From: Prosthecodimorpha staleyi
GTDB taxonomy: Bacteria > Pseudomonadota > Alphaproteobacteria > Rhizobiales > Ancalomicrobiaceae
Assembly: GCF_018729455.1 (NCBI RefSeq)
Contig: NZ_JAHHZF010000005.1
Span: 402,996-466,995, forward strand
Direction: 5' to 3'
DNA: 64,000 bases
Positions 56,872 to 64,000 of the stretch are shown piece by piece. The notes beneath the pieces are model-generated. The model was not told the origin of the DNA and did not search any database. It was given only the letters and a program-made list of their open reading frames with translations. The translations under genes and the position numbers were made by a program. Every line of letters starts with the position of its first letter. Position 1 is the first letter of the stretch.

Positions 56872-57054
56872 ATGACGCGTGGCAGGCAGCCGCCGAGGCA
56901 AAATTCCGGCGGAGAGGACGAACGACAGCGCCGCGAGGCGCGGCTGGCCGAGGCCCTGCGGGCCAACCTGCGTCGGCGCAAGGCCGCCGGCCGCCCTGAA
57001 GGCGCAGAGGAAACCGATCCGCCGCCGCCGGAGGCGAGCCCCGATCCCGCCTGA
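56872..57054 (+). CDS. Small basic hypothetical protein upstream of murA
   Basis: A 60-residue hydrophilic protein, with EARLAEALRANLRRRKAAGR at its core and a Pro-rich acidic end. Short proteins with this core commonly precede murA in Hyphomicrobiales, which is the main reason to call it. Function unknown. GGGGAC lies upstream of the ATG at 56872. Confidence 0.65.
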   Translation: MTRGRQPPRQNSGGEDERQRREARLAEALRANLRRRKAAGRPEGAEETDPPPPEASPDPA

Positions 57055-57084
57055 CCAAGGGGGAAGACGCGGAAATCCGCCGAC

Positions 57085-57113
57085 TTGTGATCCCGCCCTG
57101 CCCGGGCTATGGC
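57085..57113 (+). promoter_or_regulatory. Candidate murA promoter
   Basis: TTGTGA (57085-57090), 17-bp spacer, TATGGC (57108-57113), 53 bp upstream of the murA ATG. Fits a housekeeping promoter moderately well. Confidence 0.4.
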
Positions 57114-57166
57114 TCAGCGAAGGGGTGACGCGGGGCTGACGCGGGACCAGAAGGAACATCCGATCC

Positions 57167-58471
57167 ATGGACAAGATCCGCATCGTGGGCGGCGGGACGC
57201 TCACCGGGACCATCCCGATCTCGGGGGCCAAGAACGCGGCGCTTCCGCTCATGATCGCGAGCCTGCTGACGGCCGACCGGCTGACGCTTGAAAACGTGCC
57301 GCGGCTGCGCGACGTGGCCATGCTGCAGCGGATCCTGTCGAACCACGGCGTCGACTACTCGCTCGACGGCAAGCGCCCGGGCCAGGACCATCTGGCCGGC
57401 CAGACCATCCATTTCAGCGCCCGCGAGATCGTCGACACCACCGCGCCCTATGACCTCGTCAGCCAGATGCGCGCCAGCTTCTGGGTGGTCGGCCCGCTGC
57501 TCGCCCGGATGGGCGAGGCGCGTGTGTCGCTGCCCGGCGGCTGCGCCATCGGCAGCCGCCCGGTCGACTTCTTCATCACCGGCCTGCAGGCGCTCGGCGC
57601 CGAGATCGACATCGACCGCGGCTATGTGGTGGCGCGCGCCCCCGGCGGGCGGCTGACCGGATCACGGGTCGTGTTCCCGAAGGTGTCGGTCGGCGCGACC
57701 CATACCGTCATGATGGCCGCCACCCTCGCCCGCGGCGAAAGCGTGATCGAGAATGCCGCCCGCGAGCCGGAAGTGGCCGACCTCGCCCGCTGCCTGATCG
57801 CCATGGGCGCCGAGATCGAGGGTGCCGGCACGTCGACCATCCGCATCCAGGGCCGCGACAGCCTGCACGGGGCCACCCATCGCGTGCTGCCCGACCGCAT
57901 CGAGACCGGCACCTACGCCATGGCGGTGGCGATGACCGGCGGCGACGTTCTGCTCGAAGACACGTCCTACGACCTGCTGGCGACCGCTCTGGAAACCCTG
58001 AAGAGCGCCGGCGTCGACGTGACCTCCAGCCCCGCCGGCATCCGGGTCCGGCGCAACGGCAACGGCATCCAGCCGGTCGACGTCACCACCGAACCCTTCC
58101 CGGGCTTCCCGACCGATCTGCAGGCGCAGTTCATGGCGCTGATGAGCCGCTCGCAGGGCCAGTCGCGCATCACCGAGACGATCTTCGAGAACCGCTTCAT
58201 GCATGTCGCGGAACTCGCCCGGCTCGGCGCCCGCATTCATCTCGACGGCCAGGTGGCGACCGTGGAGGGCGTCGACCGCCTGATCGGCGCGCCCGTGATG
58301 GCGACCGACCTGCGCGCCTCTGTGTCGCTGGTCATCGCCGGGCTGGCGGCCGAGGGCGAAACCATCGTCTCGCGCGTCTATCATCTCGACCGCGGATTCG
58401 AACGCCTGGAGGAGAAGCTGTCGCGCTGCGGCGCCTCGATCGAGCGGATCGGCGGCGAAGGCGCCCGCTGA
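57167..58471 (+). CDS. murA: UDP-N-acetylglucosamine 1-carboxyvinyltransferase
   Basis: A 434-residue enzyme of the first committed step of peptidoglycan synthesis, joining phosphoenolpyruvate to UDP-GlcNAc. [18 protein letters not shown] at the N-terminus, the active-site loop [13 protein letters not shown] with Cys126 (so fosfomycin-sensitive type), [12 protein letters not shown] and [10 protein letters not shown] are characteristic. Length is normal. Starts the conserved murA - DUF2948 - hisD - UPF0262 - phosphatase block. Confidence 0.98.
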   Translation: MDKIRIVGGGTLTGTIPISGAKNAALPLMIASLLTADRLTLENVPRLRDVAMLQRILSNHGVDYSLDGKRPGQDHLAGQTIHFSAREIVDTTAPYDLVSQMRASFWVVGPLLARMGEARVSLPGGCAIGSRPVDFFITGLQALGAEIDIDRGYVVARAPGGRLTGSRVVFPKVSVGATHTVMMAATLARGESVIENAAREPEVADLARCLIAMGAEIEGAGTSTIRIQGRDSLHGATHRVLPDRIETGTYAMAVAMTGGDVLLEDTSYDLLATALETLKSAGVDVTSSPAGIRVRRNGNGIQPVDVTTEPFPGFPTDLQAQFMALMSRSQGQSRITETIFENRFMHVAELARLGARIHLDGQVATVEGVDRLIGAPVMATDLRASVSLVIAGLAAEGETIVSRVYHLDRGFERLEEKLSRCGASIERIGGEGAR

Positions 58472-58651
58472 AGCGCCGCTAGGTAAGTCTTGACCTGCCG
58501 GTAAGCATATGCCGTGAAATGCATTTTTCCGCCGGGCCGACTGTAATTCAACGCAACGACGAAATCTGACGGAAACATGTCGGTGCTAGTCATGGTCGCC
58601 AACGCCGCTGCCGAGCACCCGACGGGGGCGTGAATTCGGAGGAGCTTGTCT

Positions 58652-58909
58652 ATGATCCGTGGTCTCGTTATCGCCGCCGCCGCCGGCGTGGCGCTCACTT
58701 TCGCCGCCCCCGCCTCGGCCCTCGACACCGCCAAGGTCGATGCGGCCGGCGCCCCGTCAACCGGCTGGGAGCACAGCTCCGTTGCGGGCAAGAAGATCTA
58801 CTACGTCGCCCCGGTCTACAAGGTGAAGGTGCGCCGTCCGGTCTATGTGGCCCCGGTCTATGTCGCGCCGGTCTACAAGGTGAAGCGCAAGGTCTACTAC
58901 TACTATTGA
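58652..58909 (+). CDS. Small secreted Tyr/Val/Lys-rich protein
   Basis: 85 residues from the ATG at 58652 (GGAGGAG upstream). A signal peptide (MIRGLVIAAAAGVALTFAAP, cleaved near ASA) is followed by a short mature chain that ends in YVAPVYVAPVYKVKRK and four tyrosines. The basic, Tyr-rich repeat with no globular part suggests a cell-surface or polymer-binding peptide. Function unknown. It is inserted between murA and the DUF2948 gene and has its own terminator. Confidence 0.7.
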   Translation: MIRGLVIAAAAGVALTFAAPASALDTAKVDAAGAPSTGWEHSSVAGKKIYYVAPVYKVKVRRPVYVAPVYVAPVYKVKRKVYYYY

Positions 58910-58959
58910 GATCAGGCCTGCGATCGCGGCTCTTGGCCGCCCTCGCGCATGTCTCGAAC

Positions 58960-58985
58960 AAGCCCGGAGCCTTGCTCCGGGCTTT
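58960..58985 (+). terminator. Rho-independent terminator
   Basis: AAGCCCGGAGC - CTT - GCTCCGGGCTT, an 11-bp perfect stem followed by TTGTCGTTTTC. The best intrinsic terminator in the window; ends the Tyr-rich protein gene. Confidence 0.88.
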
Positions 58986-59154
58986 GTCGTTTTCGAAGGG
59001 ACATGACTCCGACAAGACCCGCACCGTGGCAGGCTTTCGTTGGGGATCGCGTTTCCGCACCGTTGCGCCGGGGCCCGGCACTTCCTAAGTGAGGTCCGGA
59101 TCCCAATCGAGACGCGGGCGGCGGTCCCGGGTACGACGAAACGGGTGGCGGAAC

Positions 59155-59601
59155 ATGACATTGAAGCTGGTGGCGCTGGATGGCGAGGACCTCGCCGTAC
59201 TCTCGGCCTGCGTCCAGGATGCGGTGATCAAGGTCGGCGACCTCGATTGGCAGCCCAAGGCCGGGCTGTTCGCGCTGGCCATGAACCGCTTCGCCTGGGA
59301 ACAGAACCCGGGTGCGGAGCCTGCACGCAGCGGCTCAACCGCCTTCGAGCGCCGCCGTGCCTGCCTGCATTTCGCCCGTGTCGGCCGGGTCCGCAGCCAT
59401 GGCATCGATCGCCATCGCCCCGGCGAGGTTCTGGTCCTGCTGGCGATCACCTTCACGCCGTCGGAAGGGCCGAGCGGCGTGGTCGAACTGCTGTTCGCCG
59501 GCGATGCCGCCATCCGGCTCGATGTCGAATGTCTCGAGGCGCAACTGGCCGATCTCGGCGGCGCCTGGGCGACCGGCAATCTGCCTGCGCACGGGCGCTG
59601 A
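59155..59601 (+). CDS. DUF2948 family protein
   Basis: A 148-residue protein conserved next to hisD in Hyphomicrobiales. LKLVALDGEDLAVLSACVQD and KVGDLDWQPKAGLFALAMNR near the N-terminus and LLFAGDAAIRLDVECLEAQL near the C-terminus identify the family. No enzymatic motif. It precedes hisD by 113 bp. Confidence 0.92.
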   Translation: MTLKLVALDGEDLAVLSACVQDAVIKVGDLDWQPKAGLFALAMNRFAWEQNPGAEPARSGSTAFERRRACLHFARVGRVRSHGIDRHRPGEVLVLLAITFTPSEGPSGVVELLFAGDAAIRLDVECLEAQLADLGGAWATGNLPAHGR

Positions 59602-59714
59602 ACGCCGGCTCGTCGCGCGGACGACCCGGCGCGTCGGCGCGACGCTGCACGCGGTCGACAATGCCGGCCGCCGCCGCTAAGCATGCCGCGACCTGATCTG
59701 ACCGGAGCGGCGAC

Positions 59715-61004
59715 GTGGCCATTCGTCTCGATATCACCGATCCCGATTTCGAAGCCCGCTTCGCGGCCTTCCTGGCGACCAAGCGCGAGGTCTCCGAGGA
59801 GGTCGACGACGCCGTCCGCGCCATTCTGGCCGATGTGCGCCAGCGCGGCGACGCGGCCCTGGTCGATCTCTCCCGGCGCTTCGACCGCGTCGAGCTCGAA
59901 GGCCGGCTGCGCATCACCGCCGAAGAGGTCGACCGCGCCATCGCGGCCGTCGACTCGGCGACGCTCGACGCCCTGACCTTCGCCCGCGACCGCATCCGCG
60001 CCCACCACGAACGCCAGAAGCCGGCCGACGACCGCTACACCGACGCGCTCGGCGTCGAACTCGGCGCGCGCTGGACGGCGGTCGAGGCGGTCGGCCTCTA
60101 CGTTCCGGGCGGCACGGCCAGCTATCCGTCCTCGGTGCTGATGAATGCGGTTCCGGCCGCCGTGGCCGGCGTGCCGCGCATCGTCATGGTGGTGCCGACG
60201 CCCGACGACCGGCTGAACCCACTGGTGCTGGCCGCCGCCCGGCTCGGCGGCGTCCAGGAGATCTACCGCGTCGGCGGCGCCCAGGCGGTCGCGGCGCTCG
60301 CCTACGGCACCCAGACCATCCGGCCGGTCGCCAAGATCGTCGGGCCCGGCAATGCCTTTGTGGCCGCCGCCAAGCGCCGCGTCTTCGGCACGGTCGGCAT
60401 CGACATGATCGCCGGCCCGTCGGAGGTGCTGGTCATCGCCGATGCCGGCAACGATCCCGACTGGCTGGCCGCCGACCTGCTCGCCCAGGCCGAGCACGAT
60501 ACCGCCGCGCAGGCGATCCTGATCACCGACGCGTCCGACCTCGCCGACGCGGTCGAAGCGGCCGTGACCCGTCAGCTCGCCCGCCTGCCGCGCGGCGAGA
60601 CGGCGGGGGCCAGCTGGCGCGACTTCGGCGCGGTGATCGTGGTCCGTTCGCTCGACGAGACCGTGGCGCTCGCCGACCGCATCGCCGCCGAGCATCTCGA
60701 ACTCGCCGTCGCCGATCCGGAAGCGCTGGCCCTGCGCATCCGCAATGCCGGTGCGGTCTTCCTGGGTCGGCACACGCCGGAGGTGATCGGCGACTATGTC
60801 GGCGGCTCCAACCATGTCCTGCCGACCGCCCGCTCGGCCCGCTTCTCCTCGGGCCTCGGCGTGCTCGACTTCATGAAGCGGACCTCGATCCTGAAGGTCG
60901 GCCCGGAGGCGCTGCGCGCGCTGGGGCCTGCCGCGATCGCGCTGGCGCGGGCGGAGGGGCTCGATGCCCATGCCCGCTCGGTCGCGATTCGCCTCAATCT
61001 GTGA
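59715..61004 (+). CDS. hisD: Histidinol dehydrogenase
   Basis: A 429-residue zinc-dependent enzyme that oxidises histidinol to histidine in two NAD-dependent steps. [53 protein letters not shown] with the catalytic Glu-His, and [16 protein letters not shown] are diagnostic. Length is normal. Other his genes are not in this window, as is usual for the order in this lineage. Confidence 0.98.
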   Translation: MAIRLDITDPDFEARFAAFLATKREVSEEVDDAVRAILADVRQRGDAALVDLSRRFDRVELEGRLRITAEEVDRAIAAVDSATLDALTFARDRIRAHHERQKPADDRYTDALGVELGARWTAVEAVGLYVPGGTASYPSSVLMNAVPAAVAGVPRIVMVVPTPDDRLNPLVLAAARLGGVQEIYRVGGAQAVAALAYGTQTIRPVAKIVGPGNAFVAAAKRRVFGTVGIDMIAGPSEVLVIADAGNDPDWLAADLLAQAEHDTAAQAILITDASDLADAVEAAVTRQLARLPRGETAGASWRDFGAVIVVRSLDETVALADRIAAEHLELAVADPEALALRIRNAGAVFLGRHTPEVIGDYVGGSNHVLPTARSARFSSGLGVLDFMKRTSILKVGPEALRALGPAAIALARAEGLDAHARSVAIRLNL

Positions 61005-61043
61005 CAAGCTCGCGCAAAGATCCTGGGGGGAGTCACGCCCGAC

Positions 61044-61535
61044 ATGGCGGAGCCGCAAGAACAGAGGCCCGGAGCCCGGCTGATCGAGATCCATCTCGAC
61101 GACCAGTCGATCGCCCGGTCGACCGCCGACGTGGAGCACGAGCGCGCGGTCGCCATCTACGATCTGATCGAGGAGAACCATTTCGAGCCGTGCGGCCATG
61201 ACGGCGGCCCCTATCGGCTGCGCATCGGGCTGATCGACAACAAGCTCCGTCTGGAGATCGTCGACACCGGCAGCGACGGTACCTTCACCCATATCCTGTC
61301 GCTGTCGCCCTTCCGGAAGATCGTGAAGGACTACTTCATGGTCTGCGAGAGCTACTACGCGGCGATCCGCAGCTCGACTCCGGCCCAGATCGAAGCCATC
61401 GACATGGGTCGGCGCGGTCTGCACAACGAGGGCTCGAAGGTGCTCATGGACCGGCTCGCCGACAAGGTGACCATGGACTTCGACACCGCGCGCCGCCTGT
61501 TCACCCTCGTCTGCGCCCTGCACTGGAAAGGATGA
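61044..61535 (+). CDS. UPF0262 family protein
   Basis: 163 residues: [40 protein letters not shown] and [20 protein letters not shown] identify the alphaproteobacterial UPF0262 family. Function unknown. Its stop overlaps the phosphatase start (ATGA). Confidence 0.93.
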   Translation: MAEPQEQRPGARLIEIHLDDQSIARSTADVEHERAVAIYDLIEENHFEPCGHDGGPYRLRIGLIDNKLRLEIVDTGSDGTFTHILSLSPFRKIVKDYFMVCESYYAAIRSSTPAQIEAIDMGRRGLHNEGSKVLMDRLADKVTMDFDTARRLFTLVCALHWKG

Positions 61536-61990
61536 CGGTGGTGGAGCGGACGCGGCCGAGCGCCGTCCTCTTCGCCTGCTCGATGAATGCGGTCCGCTCG
61601 CCCATGGCCGAGGCGATCGCCAAGCACCTGTTCAATCGCAAGATCTATTTCCAGTCGGCCGGCGTGCGCCCGGGCGGCGAACTCGATCCCTTCGCCGTCA
61701 AGGTCCTTGAGGAGATCGGGCTCGACATTTCGCGGCACCGGCCGCGCACCTTCGACGACATCGAGGATTCCAACTTCGACCTGATCGTCACGCTGGCGCC
61801 CGAGGCCCACCACAAGGCGCTCGACCTGACGCGGACCCAGGCGATGGATGTCGAATACTGGCCGACTCAGGATCCGCAGCTCGCCTCCGGATCGCGCGAG
61901 CAGATTCTCGAATCCTACCGCACCGTGCGCGACGGCCTGATGCGCCGCATCAAGGACCGTCTCGGCTGGTCGCCGCAGGCGCATGATTGA
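61532..61990 (+). CDS. Low-molecular-weight protein-tyrosine phosphatase-like protein
   Basis: A 152-residue LMW-PTP/ArsC-fold protein. The P-loop [19 protein letters not shown] gives C16-x5-R22, and [15 protein letters not shown] text plus [12 protein letters not shown] follow. The general-acid Asp is not obvious in the late [14 protein letters not shown] region, so activity could be arsenate reduction, phosphatase or neither. Usual neighbour of UPF0262 in this order. Confidence 0.88.
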   Translation: MTVVERTRPSAVLFACSMNAVRSPMAEAIAKHLFNRKIYFQSAGVRPGGELDPFAVKVLEEIGLDISRHRPRTFDDIEDSNFDLIVTLAPEAHHKALDLTRTQAMDVEYWPTQDPQLASGSREQILESYRTVRDGLMRRIKDRLGWSPQAHD

Positions 61991-61994
61991 CCTT

Positions 61995-62007
61995 CCCCGG
62001 CACGGGG
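61995..62007 (+). terminator. Weak hairpin after the phosphatase gene
   Basis: CCCCG-GCA-CGGGG followed by TTACCGTTT. Short stem with a poor U run; plausible end of the hisD operon. Confidence 0.35.
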
Positions 62008-62243
62008 TTACCGTTTGCCGATGCCCTCCAAACCGTTGGGACCTGGGCCCTCTTCCGCCCGGGCCATCGCGATGGCATGCTTTTTTGACCATACGAGCCC
62101 GGTGGGCCGATTGGGGGTGTCGGTGCGCAGCTCGCGCAGGGCGCGGTCTGGAGAAATCATCCGGAAGCATGTCCCTGCTACAGGCTCCCCAGAACGGGGT
62201 GCAGCGATACAGGGTCGGGACATCGCCGGGCGGGGAGAGGCAC

Positions 62244-64000
62244 ATGGACAGGAAACTACTGCTTTCGGTCGTCCTCGGCGCGACCTTCTGGGCCGGAGCC
62301 GCGCAGGCGCGCGAACTTGCCAGCATGTCGGGCGAGGAGATCACGGCGCTGCAGCGCCGGCTGACCGATGCCGCCTGCTATAGCGGCGCGATCGACGGTC
62401 GCGCCAACGAGGCCCTGTCGCGCGCCGTCGCGACCTGTCCGACCCAGGACCCGGTGCTGCGCATCGAGACCGGCATGCACACGGCGATCATCTGGCCGTT
62501 CGGCGTCGACCAGAACTGCACCGTCATGGCGACCGGCTCCTACGACAAGTCGGTCCGGCTCTGGTCGCTGCCGGATGGCCGGCCGATCGAAACCCTGCGC
62601 CTGCCGATCGGCCCTGCCGAAGGCGGCAAGCTCTATGTGGCGACGCTTTCCGCCGACGGACGCTATGTCGCCGCCGGCGGCTGGGACGCCGGCTGGGACA
62701 AGGGCCTGAAGGCCGGCGTCTACGTCTTCGACCGCACCGCCCGCACGCTGCGCCGCCTCGGCGGCTTCGAGAACGTCATGCATTCGCTGGCCTTCTCGCC
62801 CGATGGCCGGCGCCTGGCGGTCGGCCTCAGCGGTCAGAACGGCATCCGCATCCTCGACGTGGCGACCGGTCGCGAACTGGCGGCGGACCGCGACTACAAG
62901 GGCGAGGTCTACGGCCTGAAATTCGACCCCGCCGGCGCCTTGGTCACCGTCAGCTACGACAATTTCATCCGCCGTTACGATAGCGGCGGCAAGCTGACCG
63001 CGCGCGCCCGGCTGCCGGAGACAACCAAGCCGCAATCGCTCGCCTTCGATCCGACCGGCCAGCGGATCGCCGTCGCCTACTACAAGAATCTCGCCGTCAC
63101 CTATCTGGACGCCCGTACCCTCGCGGTCACCGGCAAGAGCGAAACCGGCGGCCTGACCAGCGGCGACCTCTTCTCGGTCACCTGGGCCAGCGACGGACGC
63201 ACCATCTACACCGCCGGCTCGGCCGGCAACCCGACCATCGTGCGGCGCCTGACCCCCGACGGCAAGCGCATCGGCAACGACAGCCCGGCCACCAACAACT
63301 CGATCATGGGCCTGCAGCCCTGCGGTTCGAAGGCCATCTTCACCTCCTCCGATCCATCGATCGGCACGGTCGATCCGGATGGCCGCGTCACCACGCTGCA
63401 GGGCGTGCGCATCCTCGACGCGCGCACCAAGTTCGGCGATGCCTTCGCGGTCTCGCAGGACGGCCGCACCCTGCGGTTCGGCCTCGGCATCGGCGCCAAG
63501 GACCCGGTCGTGTTCGACCTCGACGGCGGCCGCCTGACGGATTCGCCCGGCGTGCCGGCCGGCCTGAGCGGCCCGTCGACCGTCGGCTTCCGCATCGAGA
63601 AATGGCAGGACGACACCGCCCCGACCTTCGAGGGCAAGCCGATCTCGCTCGACAACTACGAGGTCTCGCGGTCGCTGGTCACCCGACCGGACCGCTCCGG
63701 CTTCCTGATCGGCACCGGCTGGTCGCTGCGCGCCTACGACGCCAAGGGCGCCATGCGCTGGAAGGTGCCGGTGCCGGGCACCGCCTGGGGCGTCAACTTC
63801 GCCCAGAGCGGCCGGGTCATCCTGGCGGCGCATGGCGATGGAACGATCCGCTGGTACCGCTGGTCCGACGGCAAGGAACTGCTGGCGCTGTTCGTCGACG
63901 TGCCGACGCGGCGCTGGGTGGCGTGGACGCCGACGGGCTACTACACGGCCTCGGCCGGCGGCGAGGACCTGATTGGCTGGCACGTCAACCGCGGCTGGAA
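62244..64000 (+). CDS. WD40-repeat protein of caspase-family type (C-terminal part beyond window)
   Basis: 585 residues are visible and the frame runs off the end. A signal peptide (MDRKLLLSVVLGATFWAGAA) is followed by a peptidoglycan-binding-like segment (ALQRRLTDAACYSGAIDGRA) and then WD40-type beta-propeller repeats, e.g. SYDKSVRLWSLPDGR, SLAFSPDGRRLAVGLS and DNFIRRYDSGG. The last visible part, WVAWTPTGYYTASAGGEDLI then GWHVNRGW, matches the linker seen before the caspase-like (C14) domain in related proteins, so a caspase domain probably follows; this cannot be confirmed here. Exported, presumably periplasmic. GGGGAGAGG precedes the ATG. Confidence 0.85.
   Translation, partial: MDRKLLLSVVLGATFWAGAAQARELASMSGEEITALQRRLTDAACYSGAIDGRANEALSRAVATCPTQDPVLRIETGMHTAIIWPFGVDQNCTVMATGSYDKSVRLWSLPDGRPIETLRLPIGPAEGGKLYVATLSADGRYVAAGGWDAGWDKGLKAGVYVFDRTARTLRRLGGFENVMHSLAFSPDGRRLAVGLSGQNGIRILDVATGRELAADRDYKGEVYGLKFDPAGALVTVSYDNFIRRYDSGGKLTARARLPETTKPQSLAFDPTGQRIAVAYYKNLAVTYLDARTLAVTGKSETGGLTSGDLFSVTWASDGRTIYTAGSAGNPTIVRRLTPDGKRIGNDSPATNNSIMGLQPCGSKAIFTSSDPSIGTVDPDGRVTTLQGVRILDARTKFGDAFAVSQDGRTLRFGLGIGAKDPVVFDLDGGRLTDSPGVPAGLSGPSTVGFRIEKWQDDTAPTFEGKPISLDNYEVSRSLVTRPDRSGFLIGTGWSLRAYDAKGAMRWKVPVPGTAWGVNFAQSGRVILAAHGDGTIRWYRWSDGKELLALFVDVPTRRWVAWTPTGYYTASAGGEDLIGWHVNRGW

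Overview
The window is a 64-kb piece of GC-rich (roughly two-thirds G+C) DNA from an alphaproteobacterium, most probably a member of the Hyphomicrobiales (Rhizobiales). The clearest taxonomic signals are the gene order murA - DUF2948 - hisD - UPF0262 - low-molecular-weight phosphatase at 57-62 kb, a small basic protein just upstream of murA, a BTLCP-type transglutaminase-like cysteine proteinase, an RhtX-type siderophore permease and an intergenic palindromic repeat starting GAGCATTTCCC. The genus cannot be resolved from sequence alone.

Layout. 0-5 kb: a short-chain dehydrogenase with a degenerate active site, divergent from a MerR-type regulator and a VIT/vWA protein; a hypothetical protein; a BTLCP proteinase; a GtrA-like membrane protein. 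5-10.5 kb: a 1559-residue predicted type III effector (AvrE-like) behind a CesT-type chaperone. 10.8-18 kb: small membrane proteins, a PAS-GGDEF-EAL sensor, GDP-fucose synthase and a secreted protein. 18-24 kb: a periplasmic-type molybdenum hydroxylase pair (IorA/IorB-like), UDP-glucuronate decarboxylase and an AGE-family isomerase. 24-32.5 kb: a MarR regulator divergent from a spermidine/putrescine-type ABC importer with a polysaccharide-deacetylase-fold enzyme, two SDRs and an amidase, which reads as an import and catabolism operon. 32.5-35 kb: a WcaI-like glycosyltransferase and gmd; with fcl, the decarboxylase and the AGE enzyme these supply fucose/xylose-type nucleotide sugars for an exopolysaccharide. 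36-40 kb: a TonB-dependent receptor, RhtX-like permease and FhuF-like reductase (siderophore uptake). 40-45 kb: a compact patatin - gluzincin protease - metallo-beta-lactamase cassette of unknown purpose. 45-47.6 kb: ABC-F ATPase Uup and tRNA-Thr(GGT). 48-57 kb: a second type III effector area. 57-64 kb: the murA/hisD housekeeping block and the start of a WD40 protein that resembles caspase-family proteins.

The most interesting content is the set of dispersed type III effector/chaperone modules, with no secretion apparatus in view. One effector (49535-52285) carries both hallmark motifs of the SopB/IpgD inositol phosphate phosphatases. A second (53628-55610) carries a GDRD...N...IDPG pattern that resembles the catalytic and metal-binding loops of phosphoinositide 3/4-kinases. 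A third (5384-10063) is the AvrE-like giant. Each lies just downstream of a CesT-like chaperone gene, and a fourth chaperone (56346-56828) stands alone. If the kinase reading is right, the bacterium would deliver opposing phosphoinositide-modifying activities into a eukaryotic host. The patatin/protease/MBL cassette is the other candidate for an undescribed system.

All calls come from reading translated sequence and motifs. No database search was run; family names rest on recognised motifs, and start codons were chosen by ribosome binding site and overlap with neighbours.
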